Source of the DNA: Achromobacter denitrificans NBRC 15125 | GTDB lineage: Bacteria > Pseudomonadota > Gammaproteobacteria > Burkholderiales > Burkholderiaceae_B | Direction: 5' to 3' | Assembly (NCBI RefSeq): GCF_001571365.1 | Contig: NZ_BCTQ01000051.1 | Coordinates: 1-37,669, forward strand | DNA: 37,669 bases | Part shown: one piece after another, positions 15,928 through 24,190 of the stretch | Numbering within the stretch: position 1 is the first letter of the stretch | Layout: each line of letters starts with the position of its first letter | Program-made: the position numbers and the translations under genes | Notes under the pieces: model-generated | Databases searched by the model: none | The model's input: the letters and a program-made list of their open reading frames with translations, nothing else | Told to the model about the DNA's origin: nothing

Positions 15928-16290
15928 ATGCCCGCCTTTTCCCGCCGTCTCCTCGCCGTCCTGCTCGTTTCCGCCGCCGCCAGCGCGCCCGCGGCCGCCG
16001 GCGATTGCGTGGCCGACATCGAGACGGGGCGGGAGAATCTTGCGCGCGCGCAGGACGCGCAGCGCACGCGCGAGCTGGCGAATGACCTGCAACTGGACCG
16101 CGCGCTGTGCCAGGGCCGGCTGGACCTGCTGGATGCGCGCTTCGCGCTGGCCGACGAGTTCGAGGCCTGCCGCCGCGACGGCGTGGCGTTTCCGGAAAAG
16201 GTCGCGCGCGCCATGACCGGCGCGTCCGACGAGCTGACGGACCTGAAAGCCGCCTGGATCAGGACCTGCGGCCCGCACATGAAGGATTGA
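15928..16290 (+). CDS. Small periplasmic protein, unknown function
   Basis: This 120-residue protein with start at 15928 (AAGG upstream) has a signal peptide MPAFSRRLLAVLLVSAAASA ending near AAA-GDC. The mature domain is helical and charged: CVADIETGRENLARAQDAQRTRELANDLQLDRALCQGRLDLLDARF, with four Cys in all (GDC, ALCQG, FEACRRD, RTCGPHM), suggesting two disulphides. I recognise no family. A longer in-frame start at 15616 lacks support and would bury the signal peptide. It is convergent with the class V aminotransferase gene; a perfect palindrome separates them. Confidence 0.65.
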   Translation: MPAFSRRLLAVLLVSAAASAPAAAGDCVADIETGRENLARAQDAQRTRELANDLQLDRALCQGRLDLLDARFALADEFEACRRDGVAFPEKVARAMTGASDELTDLKAAWIRTCGPHMKD

Positions 16291-16292
16291 GC

Positions 16293-16314
16293 GGGCCCGC
16301 CCGCGGGCGGGCCC
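16293..16314. terminator. Perfect palindrome between convergent genes
   Basis: A 22-nt perfect palindrome (GGGCCCGCCC-GC-GGGCGGGCCC) follows the stop codon of the 15928 gene by 2 bp and lies before the stop of the convergent aminotransferase gene. No U-tract is present; a shared end hairpin is likely. Confidence 0.55.
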
Positions 16315-16321
16315 CGCCGCG

Positions 16322-17806
16322 TCAGGCCGCCTGCTTATCGGCGCTTTGCGGATAGAAGATGGCCCGGCTGGGATCGAAGCCGTAGCGAGGTTCGAACTCG
16401 GTGGCGTCGGCGGCCAGCGCCAGCACGGAATCCAGGATGAAGTCGGCCTTGGCGTCCGGCAGCAGCACACTGAAATTCAGCCGGATGAAGCCGGGCTTCT
16501 CGATTTCGCGGCCGTCCAGGATGGCCTGGCGCATCTGGCTGGATTCGGCCTCGCCGATCGCGAGCAGGCGATGGACGTAGGGCCCGGCGCAAGCGCAGCC
16601 GCCGCGCGCCTGGATGCCGAAGCGGTCGCTCAGCATGCGGGTCACCAATTGCTGATGCACGAAGCCGCCCTTGCCGTTGCGCACCCGGAACGAAAAGATC
16701 GGCAGGCGCTCGGCCGTGAGCGAGCCCAGCAGTTCGAGCTGCGGCGCGCCTTGCCAGCGGGCCAGCGCGCGCCGCACGAAATGGGCGTTGCGCTCGCGCA
16801 TGAAGTCGGCGCCCAGCGCCTCTTTCACGAGCAGGGCCAGCGCGGCGCGGATGTCTCCGACGACATTGGGCGTGCCGGCTTCCTCGCGGGCTTCCAGGCT
16901 GCCGCTGTAATCATGGCCGGCGGGCGACACGAATTTGACGGTGCCGCCGCCCGGCCAGGTGGGCTTGGTGTCCAGCACCGCATCGCGGCGCACGATCAGC
17001 ACGCCCGACGCGCCCGGCCCGCCGATGAACTTGTGCGGCGAGAACACGATGGCGTCGATGCAGGCGTCGGCCGCCGGCGACATGCGCACCGGCAGGTAGG
17101 GCGCGCCGCCGGCATAGTCCCACAGCATTTTCGCGCCCGCGGCCTTGACCCGGCGAGTGATGCCCGCCACGTCCGCCACGATACCTGTCACGTTGGACGC
17201 GGCGGACAGCGCGCAGACGACCAGCGCGTCGCCGGCGCCGGCCAGGGCCGCGTCCAGCTGGGCCAGGTCGGGGCCGCCCTGGGCGTCTTCCGCCAATTCG
17301 ATGAGCTCCGCGCCGCACTCGCGCCAGGGCAGGATGTTGGAATGATGCTCGTAGGGGCCGATGATGACGCGCACCTTCCGGCCGGCCGCCAGCGCCGCCG
17401 GCACGCCGAACAGGTGCACCAGGCGGTTGATCCCGGCGGTGGCGCCCGAGCCGGCGAAGATCACGGCGTGCTCGTCTCCCGCGCCGCAACAGCGGGCGAT
17501 CGCGGCGCGCGCTTCGCGGCGCAGCCGGGTGATGTAGCCGCCGCAGAAGGACGCCTCGGTATGCGAGTTGGCGTAATACGGCAGCACCTGCTCCAGCACG
17601 AAACGCTCCACCTGCATCAGGGCCCGCCCCGAGGCGACGTAGTCCGCGTAGACGAGCGGCTTGGCGCCGTAGGGCCCGTCGACCACCGCGTCCTTGCCGA
17701 TCAGCCCGTCGGCCAGCGCCGCGACGGTATCCCCCGATCCGAGGCTGGCTTCGAATTGCTGCAATGGCCGGGCGGGGGCCTGGCTGGCTTGGGAAGAGGC
17801 GTTCAT
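16322..17806 (-). CDS. Class V aminotransferase-fold PLP enzyme (cysteine-desulphurase-like)
   Basis: This 495-residue PLP-dependent enzyme is of the NifS/SufS-like class V fold. The PLP Schiff-base Lys is Lys259 in FSPHKFIGGPGASG. Other landmarks are ANSHTEASF (early), GSGATAGINRLVHL, GPYEHHSNILPWRE (the His stacking on PLP), SAASNVTGIV, and a late GGCACAGPYVHRLL where desulphurases carry their reactive Cys. The sequence is longer than SufS (about 410). Substrate is unknown; cysteine or a related sulphur/selenium amino acid, or a kynureninase-like reaction, are options. It is divergent from an Lrp/AsnC regulator, which probably controls it in response to an amino acid. Start at 17806 chosen over upstream in-frame Met codons that overlap the promoter. 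Confidence 0.85.
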   Translation of the reverse strand: MNASSQASQAPARPLQQFEASLGSGDTVAALADGLIGKDAVVDGPYGAKPLVYADYVASGRALMQVERFVLEQVLPYYANSHTEASFCGGYITRLRREARAAIARCCGAGDEHAVIFAGSGATAGINRLVHLFGVPAALAAGRKVRVIIGPYEHHSNILPWRECGAELIELAEDAQGGPDLAQLDAALAGAGDALVVCALSAASNVTGIVADVAGITRRVKAAGAKMLWDYAGGAPYLPVRMSPAADACIDAIVFSPHKFIGGPGASGVLIVRRDAVLDTKPTWPGGGTVKFVSPAGHDYSGSLEAREEAGTPNVVGDIRAALALLVKEALGADFMRERNAHFVRRALARWQGAPQLELLGSLTAERLPIFSFRVRNGKGGFVHQQLVTRMLSDRFGIQARGGCACAGPYVHRLLAIGEAESSQMRQAILDGREIEKPGFIRLNFSVLLPDAKADFILDSVLALAADATEFEPRYGFDPSRAIFYPQSADKQAA

Positions 17807-17872
17807 GGGGCTGCGATGTTCCGGTTGATGTCGAAATATCATACGATGGATGCATTGGCGAAACATCACCTA

Positions 17873-17887
17873 AATTTTGCTTAAAAT
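17873..17887. promoter_or_regulatory. AT-rich inverted repeat in the divergent Lrp promoter region
   Basis: ATTTT-GCTT-AAAAT lies in the 110-bp AT-rich gap between the aminotransferase and the Lrp-type regulator, about 30 bp before the regulator start. Lrp/AsnC proteins favour AT-rich imperfect palindromes; an autoregulatory site is plausible but unproven. Confidence 0.3.
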
Positions 17888-17916
17888 ACTCAAAAACGGG
17901 TCATTTGATCGAACAA

Positions 17917-18390
17917 ATGGAAAAAATAGATAAACTCGATCTAAGCATCATCTCGTGCCTGCTGAAAGACGGTTCGCTGTCGCAGCGGGAACTGGCGGAT
18001 CGCGTCGGCCTGTCGCAGAACGCGTGCTGGCGCCGGCTGCAGCGCTTGAACGCCTGCGGGATCCTGCGCGGCACGCGGGCCGAGGTGAATTTGGTGGAGC
18101 TGGGCCTGGACCTGACCGTATTCGTGATGATCCGCACCAGCCATCACGCCAAGGAGTGGGCCGACGGTTTCCGGCGCCACGTCGAGCGGCTGCCCGAGGT
18201 GACGGAGTTCTACCGCATCGGCGGCGATTGGGATTACCTGATCAAGGTGGCCTGCCGGGGAATGGCCGGGTACGACCGCTTCTACCAGAAGCTGATCACC
18301 GATTTCGAGCTGTCCACCGTGACCGGCTTCTTCAGCATGGAAGCCATCATCGAAAACCGGCCGCCGGACCTGCGGCAGCTGGACGTCTGA
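17917..18390 (+). CDS. Lrp/AsnC-family regulator
   Basis: This 157-residue protein begins MEKIDKLDLSIISCLLKDG. The N-terminal HTH is SQRELADRVGLSQNACWRRLQRLNACGIL (about 22-52), and the C-terminal RAM effector domain covers about 65-145 (LTVFVMIRTSHH, VTEFYRIGGDWDYLIKV, ELSTVTGFFSMEAI). Length and order are typical of feast/famine regulators that sense amino acids. It is divergent from the PLP enzyme gene, the usual arrangement for a local Lrp-type activator and its target. No strong ribosome site is visible; an in-frame TTG a few codons upstream is an alternative. Confidence 0.9.
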   Translation: MEKIDKLDLSIISCLLKDGSLSQRELADRVGLSQNACWRRLQRLNACGILRGTRAEVNLVELGLDLTVFVMIRTSHHAKEWADGFRRHVERLPEVTEFYRIGGDWDYLIKVACRGMAGYDRFYQKLITDFELSTVTGFFSMEAIIENRPPDLRQLDV

Positions 18391-18472
18391 CGCCTTGCCG
18401 AGCCCCGCGTCGTTTTAGTTTCTCCCGCCGCTGCCGTTCTATAGGGCTATACGGTCAACAACGGAGAATCTG

Positions 18473-19015
18473 ATGCATGCCCGCCTGAATGCCCCCCTTC
18501 GCCTGCTCGCTGCCGCCCTGACGACGAGCGTGCTGCTGGGAGCCGGCGCGAACGCGCTCGCGCAATCCGCGAACTACAAGAACTCGCGCGAATATCAAGA
18601 CGCCTACGCTTGCGGCAAGGAATCCCTGGAAAGCGACCCCAGCGGCAATTCCGCGGTGTCGTTCTGCGTCGGCAATTCGCGCGACCCGTCCAAGATCGAG
18701 ATGCAGGCCTACAAGGACGCCGCCACCGCCGCCAGGCGCGGCCCGGCCGCCGCGCAAAGCCCCGCCTGCACCTTCGGCTACGGCGTCTACCAGGCCAACG
18801 GCTCGCGCGCCGACAACTTCGAGGAAGGCCCCCAAAAGGTCACGACGATGAAGCAGGTGGCGCTGCTGGCGTCCGGCCGCGAAATCCAGGTCTTCGATGC
18901 CCAGGGCAAGTCCATTCCCCTGAACATCCTGCAGCAGTGGTTCAAGAGCACCGCCAAGGGGATCAGCCTGACGCCGCTGGCGCTGAAGACCTGCTCCAAG
19001 AAGCAGATCGGCTAG
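18473..19015 (+). CDS. Exported protein, unknown function
   Basis: This 180-residue protein begins at 18473 with GGAG eight bases upstream. The signal peptide is residues 1-31 (LLAAALTTSVLLGAGANALAQS), cleaved near ALA. The mature protein has Cys pairs (YACGKES, SFCVGNSR, SPACTFGYG, KTCSKKQ), a Ala-rich helix, and a GYGVYQANGSRADNFEEGPQ segment. I recognise no family. The next gene (19044) follows after 28 bp in the same direction and is also exported, so they may form a two-gene envelope unit. Confidence 0.7.
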   Translation: MHARLNAPLRLLAAALTTSVLLGAGANALAQSANYKNSREYQDAYACGKESLESDPSGNSAVSFCVGNSRDPSKIEMQAYKDAATAARRGPAAAQSPACTFGYGVYQANGSRADNFEEGPQKVTTMKQVALLASGREIQVFDAQGKSIPLNILQQWFKSTAKGISLTPLALKTCSKKQIG

Positions 19016-19043
19016 GGCCTGTTGACACTAAAAGGAGCCTCGC

Positions 19044-19697
19044 ATGCGGAAGTCTTTATTCACTGGCAGGACCACGCGCCTGGGAGGCGCGATCCTTGCG
19101 CTGGCCATCCTCGCGGGATGCACGACGGCGGGGCAGACGTCGAGAGCGTATTCGATCGCCGAGGTCAACCCGGCGAAGGGAATCGTCGTCGGCACGATCT
19201 TCGAGCGCGCCGTCTTCATCCCGCATGGCGCCTATTTCTACATCACGTCCTTCGACGACAAGCGGATCATGCTGGAGAGCGGCGGAGGCGGCGGCAAGCC
19301 GTCCATCGTCAACAAGCCGCCCCAGGTGCCCAAGGGCGTGGGCAGCACCTTCGCCTTGCAGCTACCTCCGGGCAAGTACCGCGTCACCCGCTGGGCGCTG
19401 GATTACGGCCGGCGCATCAAGGTGTCGGAAGACTATAAGCAGCCCGTCGAATTCGACGTGATTGCCGGGCAGGTGACGTACGTGGGGCGATTCGACGCCA
19501 ACCGCTTCCTGGAAATCGCGTCGATTCGCGACAACTACGCCGAAGACCTGCCGGTCTTGAAGCTGAAGCACCCTACCCTGGAATCCGCGGAAATCGTCAA
19601 TCGATCGATGCGCATCCAGGGATGGTGGCTGCCCGACGCCACCGGCAAGGACATCCTCCAACGCGCCGGCCGCGGCGAGACCTGCGACCAATGCTAG
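19044..19697 (+). CDS. Lipoprotein, unknown function
   Basis: This 217-residue predicted lipoprotein has a signal peptide with lipobox LAGC (Cys26), preceded by a clear AAAAGGAG ribosome site. The mature part is beta-rich: AYSIAEVNPAKGIVVGTIFERAV, AYFYITSFDDKRIML, LQLPPGKYRVTRWALDYG and VEFDVIAGQVTYVGRFDAN. The strand pattern around PPGKYRV and VIAGQVTYVG resembles the carboxypeptidase-regulatory/transthyretin-like or DUF2846-like folds seen in periplasmic lipoproteins, a tentative comparison. It ends 11 bp before the convergent stop of the J/TonB gene. Confidence 0.72.
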   Translation: MRKSLFTGRTTRLGGAILALAILAGCTTAGQTSRAYSIAEVNPAKGIVVGTIFERAVFIPHGAYFYITSFDDKRIMLESGGGGGKPSIVNKPPQVPKGVGSTFALQLPPGKYRVTRWALDYGRRIKVSEDYKQPVEFDVIAGQVTYVGRFDANRFLEIASIRDNYAEDLPVLKLKHPTLESAEIVNRSMRIQGWWLPDATGKDILQRAGRGETCDQC

Positions 19698-19707
19698 CGC
19701 GCCGCCG

Positions 19708-21210
19708 TCACGGCGCCGCAAGCCGGTAGTCGAAGACGAGCACGGCCTGGCCCGGGACGGCGTTGCCGTCCTGCATGGCCGGCATCATGCGCACGCTGCC
19801 CGCGGTATCGACGGCCGCCTGGTCCAGGGCGGCGTGGCCCGATGAAAACAGCACCACCTGGCGCCGGACCTTGCCCTCGGCGTCCAGCATCACACGCACC
19901 CAGACCATGCCCTTGATCCCGCGCACCCGCGCGCCCTGGGGGTAGTGCAGGCCGGGCTGCTCGGTGATGATCAGCGTCTTGGGCATGGCCGTGGGCCACG
20001 GTTCCGGCACCGTGTGGTGGAACTCCGGCGTGCGGCAGCCCAACGGGCGCGACAGCGTGGTGACCGGCGCGCAGGGATTGGCATCGGCGGCCGCGCGCTG
20101 CGCCTGCAGCGTCACCACGCCGTCGACCAGCGACGCCCGGGGCGGCGGTTCTTTCTTGTAGGTGGTGCCGTCGCGGGCATCCTGATACATGAAGACCAGC
20201 CCCAGCACGCAGACCGCCGTGAGCGCGACTTTCACCCGGTTGACGGACAGCCACAGCAGCCAGTCCCGGGCGCGAACGAAGCGCCGGGTAGCCTGACGCC
20301 AGCTGGCGATACGCTGCTGCCCCAGATCCAGCACCGCCAGATCGGGCGCATGCCGCAGCAGCAGCTCGAAATTCTGCCCATGCCACAGGGCCTGCGCCAC
20401 ATTGGGCGCGGGCCGCCGGCGCGCCAGCATCAGCGCGGCGTCCAGGCGCGCGCGCAGCGGCGGCGGCAAATGGCTGTACCGCTCGCTCTGGTCCAGCATC
20501 GCCAGCACCCAGCCCGACAGCGCCGGGTCTTGCGGAATGGGCGCGCCCAGGCCGCTCCAGTCGAACACGCGGCGGGCGGTATTGAACAGGGCGAGACGGC
20601 CATCGGGGTGCTCGCGCAGGGCCTGCGCCAGGCTGCGGGCCAGCTCGTCGCGGGCGTCCAGCTGGCCCAGCCGCTCGTCGGCCAGGGCGCTGGCCAGCGC
20701 CTGGGCAAGCGCTTCGTCGGGCGTCTGCATGAGCCGGCGCGTCCAGTGGGCCACGCCCTCGTCCAGGTCGGCGCGCGACGGCGGCACCGGCCGCGCCGCG
20801 CGGTCCGCGTCCGCATCGTATCGATCTTGCGATGCCGGATCGTCCTGCCATTGCGACGCTGGAGATGCTTGCTGCGCTTGCGGCTCCCGCGACCAGGCCG
20901 GTTCCGGCCGCGCCCTCTCCTGCTCCGCTTCGAGGCCCGGGGCAGGCGTGGCGTCGCGTGCCGCCTCGAAGGGCGCGTCCGGCGCGGCGGGCGCCGCCGG
21001 CGGGAAGGCGTCGGCTTCAGCCTCGGCGGGCGCGTCCGCCTGGTACTCGGCCCAGGCGCGCGCGCGCTCGTAGGCGCCGCGCAGCGCGGCGAAGCCATCC
21101 GGATCGGCGGCCTGGTCTATGCGCTTGAGCGCCGCCGCATATGCCCGGCGGATGGCCTTCTGATCGGCGGTGGGCGCAATGCCCAAGGCAGCGAAACTCG
21201 ACGCGAACAA
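19708..21210 (-). CDS. Degenerate J-like domain / TM / TonB C-terminal fusion protein
   Basis: The start is a TTG at 21210. GGAG, formed by the last hscC codons, sits seven bases upstream, and hscC stops 4 bp before. This gives 500 residues. Residues 5-50 resemble a J domain (AIRRAYAAALKRIDQAADPDGFAALRGAYERA), but the HPD tripeptide that stimulates Hsp70 ATPase is missing. Residues 55-150 are low-complexity Ala/Pro/Asp. A helical region follows to about 310. One TM segment lies near 327-342 (VALTAVCVLGLVFMY). A periplasmic linker leads to a TonB C-terminal domain at about 418-500 (GIKGMVWVRVMLDAEGKVRR, SSGHAALDQAAV, MMPAMQDGNAVPGQAV). The N-terminus would face the cytoplasm beside HscC and the TonB domain the periplasm. 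An upstream in-frame start at 21360 lies inside hscC and was rejected. Confidence 0.85.
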   Translation of the reverse strand: MFASSFAALGIAPTADQKAIRRAYAAALKRIDQAADPDGFAALRGAYERARAWAEYQADAPAEAEADAFPPAAPAAPDAPFEAARDATPAPGLEAEQERARPEPAWSREPQAQQASPASQWQDDPASQDRYDADADRAARPVPPSRADLDEGVAHWTRRLMQTPDEALAQALASALADERLGQLDARDELARSLAQALREHPDGRLALFNTARRVFDWSGLGAPIPQDPALSGWVLAMLDQSERYSHLPPPLRARLDAALMLARRRPAPNVAQALWHGQNFELLLRHAPDLAVLDLGQQRIASWRQATRRFVRARDWLLWLSVNRVKVALTAVCVLGLVFMYQDARDGTTYKKEPPPRASLVDGVVTLQAQRAAADANPCAPVTTLSRPLGCRTPEFHHTVPEPWPTAMPKTLIITEQPGLHYPQGARVRGIKGMVWVRVMLDAEGKVRRQVVLFSSGHAALDQAAVDTAGSVRMMPAMQDGNAVPGQAVLVFDYRLAAP

Positions 21211-21214
21211 GGAC

Positions 21215-22945
21215 CTACTCCCCGTCCGACGGATCGAAGCCCGGAGCGAACACGGCGGCCCGCTCCAGGATGTCCACCACGCGCCGCAGCCGCTCGCGGC
21301 CGCGCGCGACCGCGCGTTCTTCCTGTGTCGCCAATGCCTGCTCGAACAGCAGGATTTCACCGGCCAGCGCCTCGCGGTCGCCGCCGCGCGTCATCTGGTA
21401 GACGCGTTCGGCCTGCGCAAGCAGCACCCGGTTCATCGCGTGCTCGCGCGGATGGATCTTCAGTTGGGCCAATTCCGCCAGGCGGCGCTGGATATCCGCG
21501 TCGCTCATCCGGGCGCCGCCGCCCTGGATCACCGTTCGCCGCGTGGCGCCGCCACTCTGCAGCATCGCCTCCACCTCCAGCAGACCGTTCACGTCGTAGG
21601 TGAAGCGCACGTCGAACGCGCATTCTTCGCGCGGGCGCCGCGGCAGCGGCACGCGGAGGGTGCCCAGCAGGATGTTGTCGCGCACCAGGCGCGACTCGCC
21701 CTGGTAGATTTCCAGCTCCACCTCGTCCTGGCCGTCCCGCATGGGGAAATAGGTTTCCTGACGGCTGACGGGCACGATGGTATTGCGCTCGATGATGGGG
21801 GAAAACTGCCCCGGCAGCTGCTGCCCTGCGCCCATGGTGCGAACCGTGCTGATCCCGAGCGTATAGGGGCACACGTCGGTCATGACGACCTCTTCCAGGG
21901 CCTGGTCCTTCATCTTCAGGCCCGCCATCACCGCGGCGCCGGCGGCCACGACCTGGTCGGGGTCCATCTCCGCGTTGGGAAAGCGGCCGAACATGCGCGT
22001 GACCAGCTGGCGCACCAGCGGCATGCGCGTCGCGCCGCCCGCCAGCACCACCGTCGCGATATCCGCGCTCTTGATGTTGGCATCCCGCAGCGAACGCTCC
22101 ACCGGCATGCGCAGGCGCGCCAGCAACGGCGCGCTCAGTTGCGCAAGCAGGTCCTGGCTCAGCGCCAGGGCATATTCCCGGTCTTGCCAGCGCACCGCCA
22201 CGCTGGCTTCCGGCTGAGCCGACAATTGCCGCTTGGCGCTCTCGGCCTGGGCCAACAGCTGCTGCATGAAGCGCGAGTCCTCGCGCGCCGCGGCCGGAAG
22301 CGCATGGGTATCGAAGAACTTCTGGACGATCTCATTGACGAAGTCCTCGCCGCCCAGGAAGTTATCTCCCGCGGTGGCGCGCACTTCCATCACGCCTTCG
22401 AACAGTTCCAGCACCGACACATCGAAGGTGCCGCCGCCCAGGTCGAAGACCAGGAACTGGGTTTCATCCTCGCTTTGGTGCAGGCCGTAGGCCAGGGCCG
22501 CGGCGGTGGGCTCGTTGACCAGGCGCTCTACCTTCAGGCCGGCCAGCTCGCCGGCGTCCCGCGTGGCCTTGCGCTGCGTATCGGAAAAGTAGGCCGGCAC
22601 GCTGATCACGGCCTCGGTGACGGCCTGCCCCAACACCGCCTCGGCGTCCGCCTTCAGCGCGCGCAGCACCAGCGAAGACAGCTCTTCGGCCCGGAACGCC
22701 TTGCCGCCCAAGGTGAAAGACTTGTCGCTGCCCATGTGCCGCTTGAACAGCGCGGCCGTGCGCTCCGGATGCGTCTGCAGCCGTTCGCGGGCGGCCTCGC
22801 CCACCAGCACGCTACCGTCTTCGTCCAGGCTCACGCAGGACGGCGTCAGGTAGTTTCCCAAGGGATTGGGCACCAGGCGCGGCTTGCCATCCTGCCACAG
22901 CGCCACCAGGCTGTTCGTCGTGCCCAGGTCGATACCGATAATCAT
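21215..22945 (-). CDS. hscC: HscC-type Hsp70 chaperone
   Basis: This 576-residue Hsp70 begins IIGIDLGTTNSLVALWQDGK, the phosphate-1 loop. VFDLGGGTFDVSVLE is phosphate loop 2 and LAGGATRMPLVRQLV the adenosine motif. VNEPTAAALAYGL links the subdomains. The substrate-binding part has ERNTIVPVSRQETY and YQGESRLVRDN. The C-terminal lid is short compared with DnaK (about 638), fitting HscC, which lacks the DnaK tail. E. coli HscC works with specialised J-proteins (DjlB/DjlC), so the downstream J-like/TonB gene is a plausible partner. ATG at 22945 chosen because it gives the canonical N-terminus; the frame extends upstream without support. No dnaJ or grpE is nearby, so this is not the main DnaK operon. 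Confidence 0.9.
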   Translation of the reverse strand: MIIGIDLGTTNSLVALWQDGKPRLVPNPLGNYLTPSCVSLDEDGSVLVGEAARERLQTHPERTAALFKRHMGSDKSFTLGGKAFRAEELSSLVLRALKADAEAVLGQAVTEAVISVPAYFSDTQRKATRDAGELAGLKVERLVNEPTAAALAYGLHQSEDETQFLVFDLGGGTFDVSVLELFEGVMEVRATAGDNFLGGEDFVNEIVQKFFDTHALPAAAREDSRFMQQLLAQAESAKRQLSAQPEASVAVRWQDREYALALSQDLLAQLSAPLLARLRMPVERSLRDANIKSADIATVVLAGGATRMPLVRQLVTRMFGRFPNAEMDPDQVVAAGAAVMAGLKMKDQALEEVVMTDVCPYTLGISTVRTMGAGQQLPGQFSPIIERNTIVPVSRQETYFPMRDGQDEVELEIYQGESRLVRDNILLGTLRVPLPRRPREECAFDVRFTYDVNGLLEVEAMLQSGGATRRTVIQGGGARMSDADIQRRLAELAQLKIHPREHAMNRVLLAQAERVYQMTRGGDREALAGEILLFEQALATQEERAVARGRERLRRVVDILERAAVFAPGFDPSDGE

Positions 22946-23036
22946 GCGAACGGTTCCATTCCTATTCCGATAACGCGGGCGGCCCAAGCCGGCGCGGAAC
23001 ACCCTCCGGACGGCGGCCGCGCTTTCCCGGGCCGAC

Positions 23037-23618
23037 TCAGGAGTTTCCGCCCATCGGGAGCGGCGTCCTGTCGACCTTGACGTTCTTGCATACCTCGGCC
23101 TTCATCAGAGGCGCGGGCTTCGTGCGCACCGCGCCATCCACCACGACAAGCTCGCGCAAAATCGTATGCGGATGGTGGTAGAGCGTTTCGTAGTCTTTTC
23201 CGGGCTCCAGCACCGCGCGGATCGCGTGGCCGTACACCGGGCTGTGCATGGACACGCCTATCGAATTGGGGTGGCTCCAACCGCCGCCCCGCGAATAAAT
23301 GTCGATCGGGATCCCCGCCATGACGACGTACTCGGAGTAGTACTTATCGTCGGTGTTGGGCATGGGCATGCCGATCACCGTATTGCTGATTCCTCGAACC
23401 AGGGGATCGTTGGCTTCAAAGCTGTACGAACGCGAGGGATCGTCGCAATTATGGTTCAGGGTAATCCGCATTTTCGGGCCGAAATAAACCCGCAGCCGGG
23501 CGCTGGCCGCCGGATCGTATTCTTTAGGCAGATAGGGACTCTTGGGCGCGCATCCCGAAACAAGAATGGCCAGGCCGATCAACGCCATCGTCGTCTTCAT
23601 ACCCCGCATGCTCTTCAT
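23037..23618 (-). CDS. Lipoprotein, unknown function
   Basis: From the ATG at 23618 (AAGGG upstream) the protein has about 193 residues with a lipoprotein signal peptide and lipobox VSGC. The mature part has ARLRVYFGPKMRITLNHNCDDPSRSYSFEANDPL, IDIYSRGGGWSHPNSIG, and a late strand pair around ILRELVVVDGAVRT. Two further Cys (NHNCD and EVCKN) could form a disulphide. No family recognised. It lies 91 bp upstream of hscC in the same orientation, so it may share a transcript with the chaperone and J/TonB genes. ATG codons at 23600 and 23642 are alternative starts. Confidence 0.68.
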   Translation of the reverse strand: MKSMRGMKTTMALIGLAILVSGCAPKSPYLPKEYDPAASARLRVYFGPKMRITLNHNCDDPSRSYSFEANDPLVRGISNTVIGMPMPNTDDKYYSEYVVMAGIPIDIYSRGGGWSHPNSIGVSMHSPVYGHAIRAVLEPGKDYETLYHHPHTILRELVVVDGAVRTKPAPLMKAEVCKNVKVDRTPLPMGGNS

Positions 23619-23759
23619 CTCCCGCCCTTCGACACAGTGCATCCATCCACGTTCGGCGGCCCCGAACCCCGATGCGATCTTCCGCAGCCGGGCCTCGGGC
23701 GGCCAGCCCCAAACGTCCTGTATTGATTACGGCTGGAAGGGGAAAAACTTGAGAAGCGC

Positions 23760-24149
23760 TTACCGGTCCCGTTCCCACGGATTTTTCCAATCCGCAGCGG
23801 CCGCCGAAGCTCTCCGTCGCGACGCCGATGCGTCCCGGGCGGGCGGCCGGCCGGCCAAACGCAAGCCGCAAAAAACTCCCACTGCGACCAGCACGGTACT
23901 CAGAAGAAAGCGTTGCCGCGGATCCAGGTAAATGCCCAGCCCGGCCATGATGAATTTCAGCAGCGCCCAGCTGAGGCCGAAGCCCGCCGCCGCCCCGATA
24001 CCGGACAGCATCCGGGCATCCACCCAAAACGCGGCGCGACGATAGGCTTCCGGATCCTTGCCGCTTACATGATCCAGCGGAGAAGCGCAGGCCGCGCAAC
24101 GCGTCGCAACCGGCGAATTCTGGGTGTGGCAGTTTTTACAGAGAGTCAT
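23760..24149 (-). CDS. Zinc-ribbon membrane protein
   Basis: This 129-residue protein opens with a four-Cys zinc ribbon (Cys4, Cys7, Cys18, Cys21: LCKNCHTQN...RCAACASPL). Two TM segments follow (about GIGAAAGFGLSWALLKFIMA and LLSTVLVAVGVFCGLRLAG) with a short loop between, then a basic Arg/Ala tail. Small zinc-ribbon membrane proteins are common and mostly unassigned. It is transcribed in the same direction as the lipoprotein, hscC and J/TonB genes, 141 bp upstream of the lipoprotein, and is the last gene before the mobile-DNA patch. No strong ribosome site is seen before 24149. Confidence 0.68.
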   Translation of the reverse strand: MTLCKNCHTQNSPVATRCAACASPLDHVSGKDPEAYRRAAFWVDARMLSGIGAAAGFGLSWALLKFIMAGLGIYLDPRQRFLLSTVLVAVGVFCGLRLAGRPPARDASASRRRASAAAADWKNPWERDR

Positions 24150-24190
24150 CGTGTTGGGTTTGCATGGACGAAAGTCGTCGGGGCGTAGAC

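Noticed and set aside
19945..23080. Two long plus-strand frames (552 and 636 residues)
   Set aside because: Antisense of the J/TonB and hscC genes, which have unmistakable domains.
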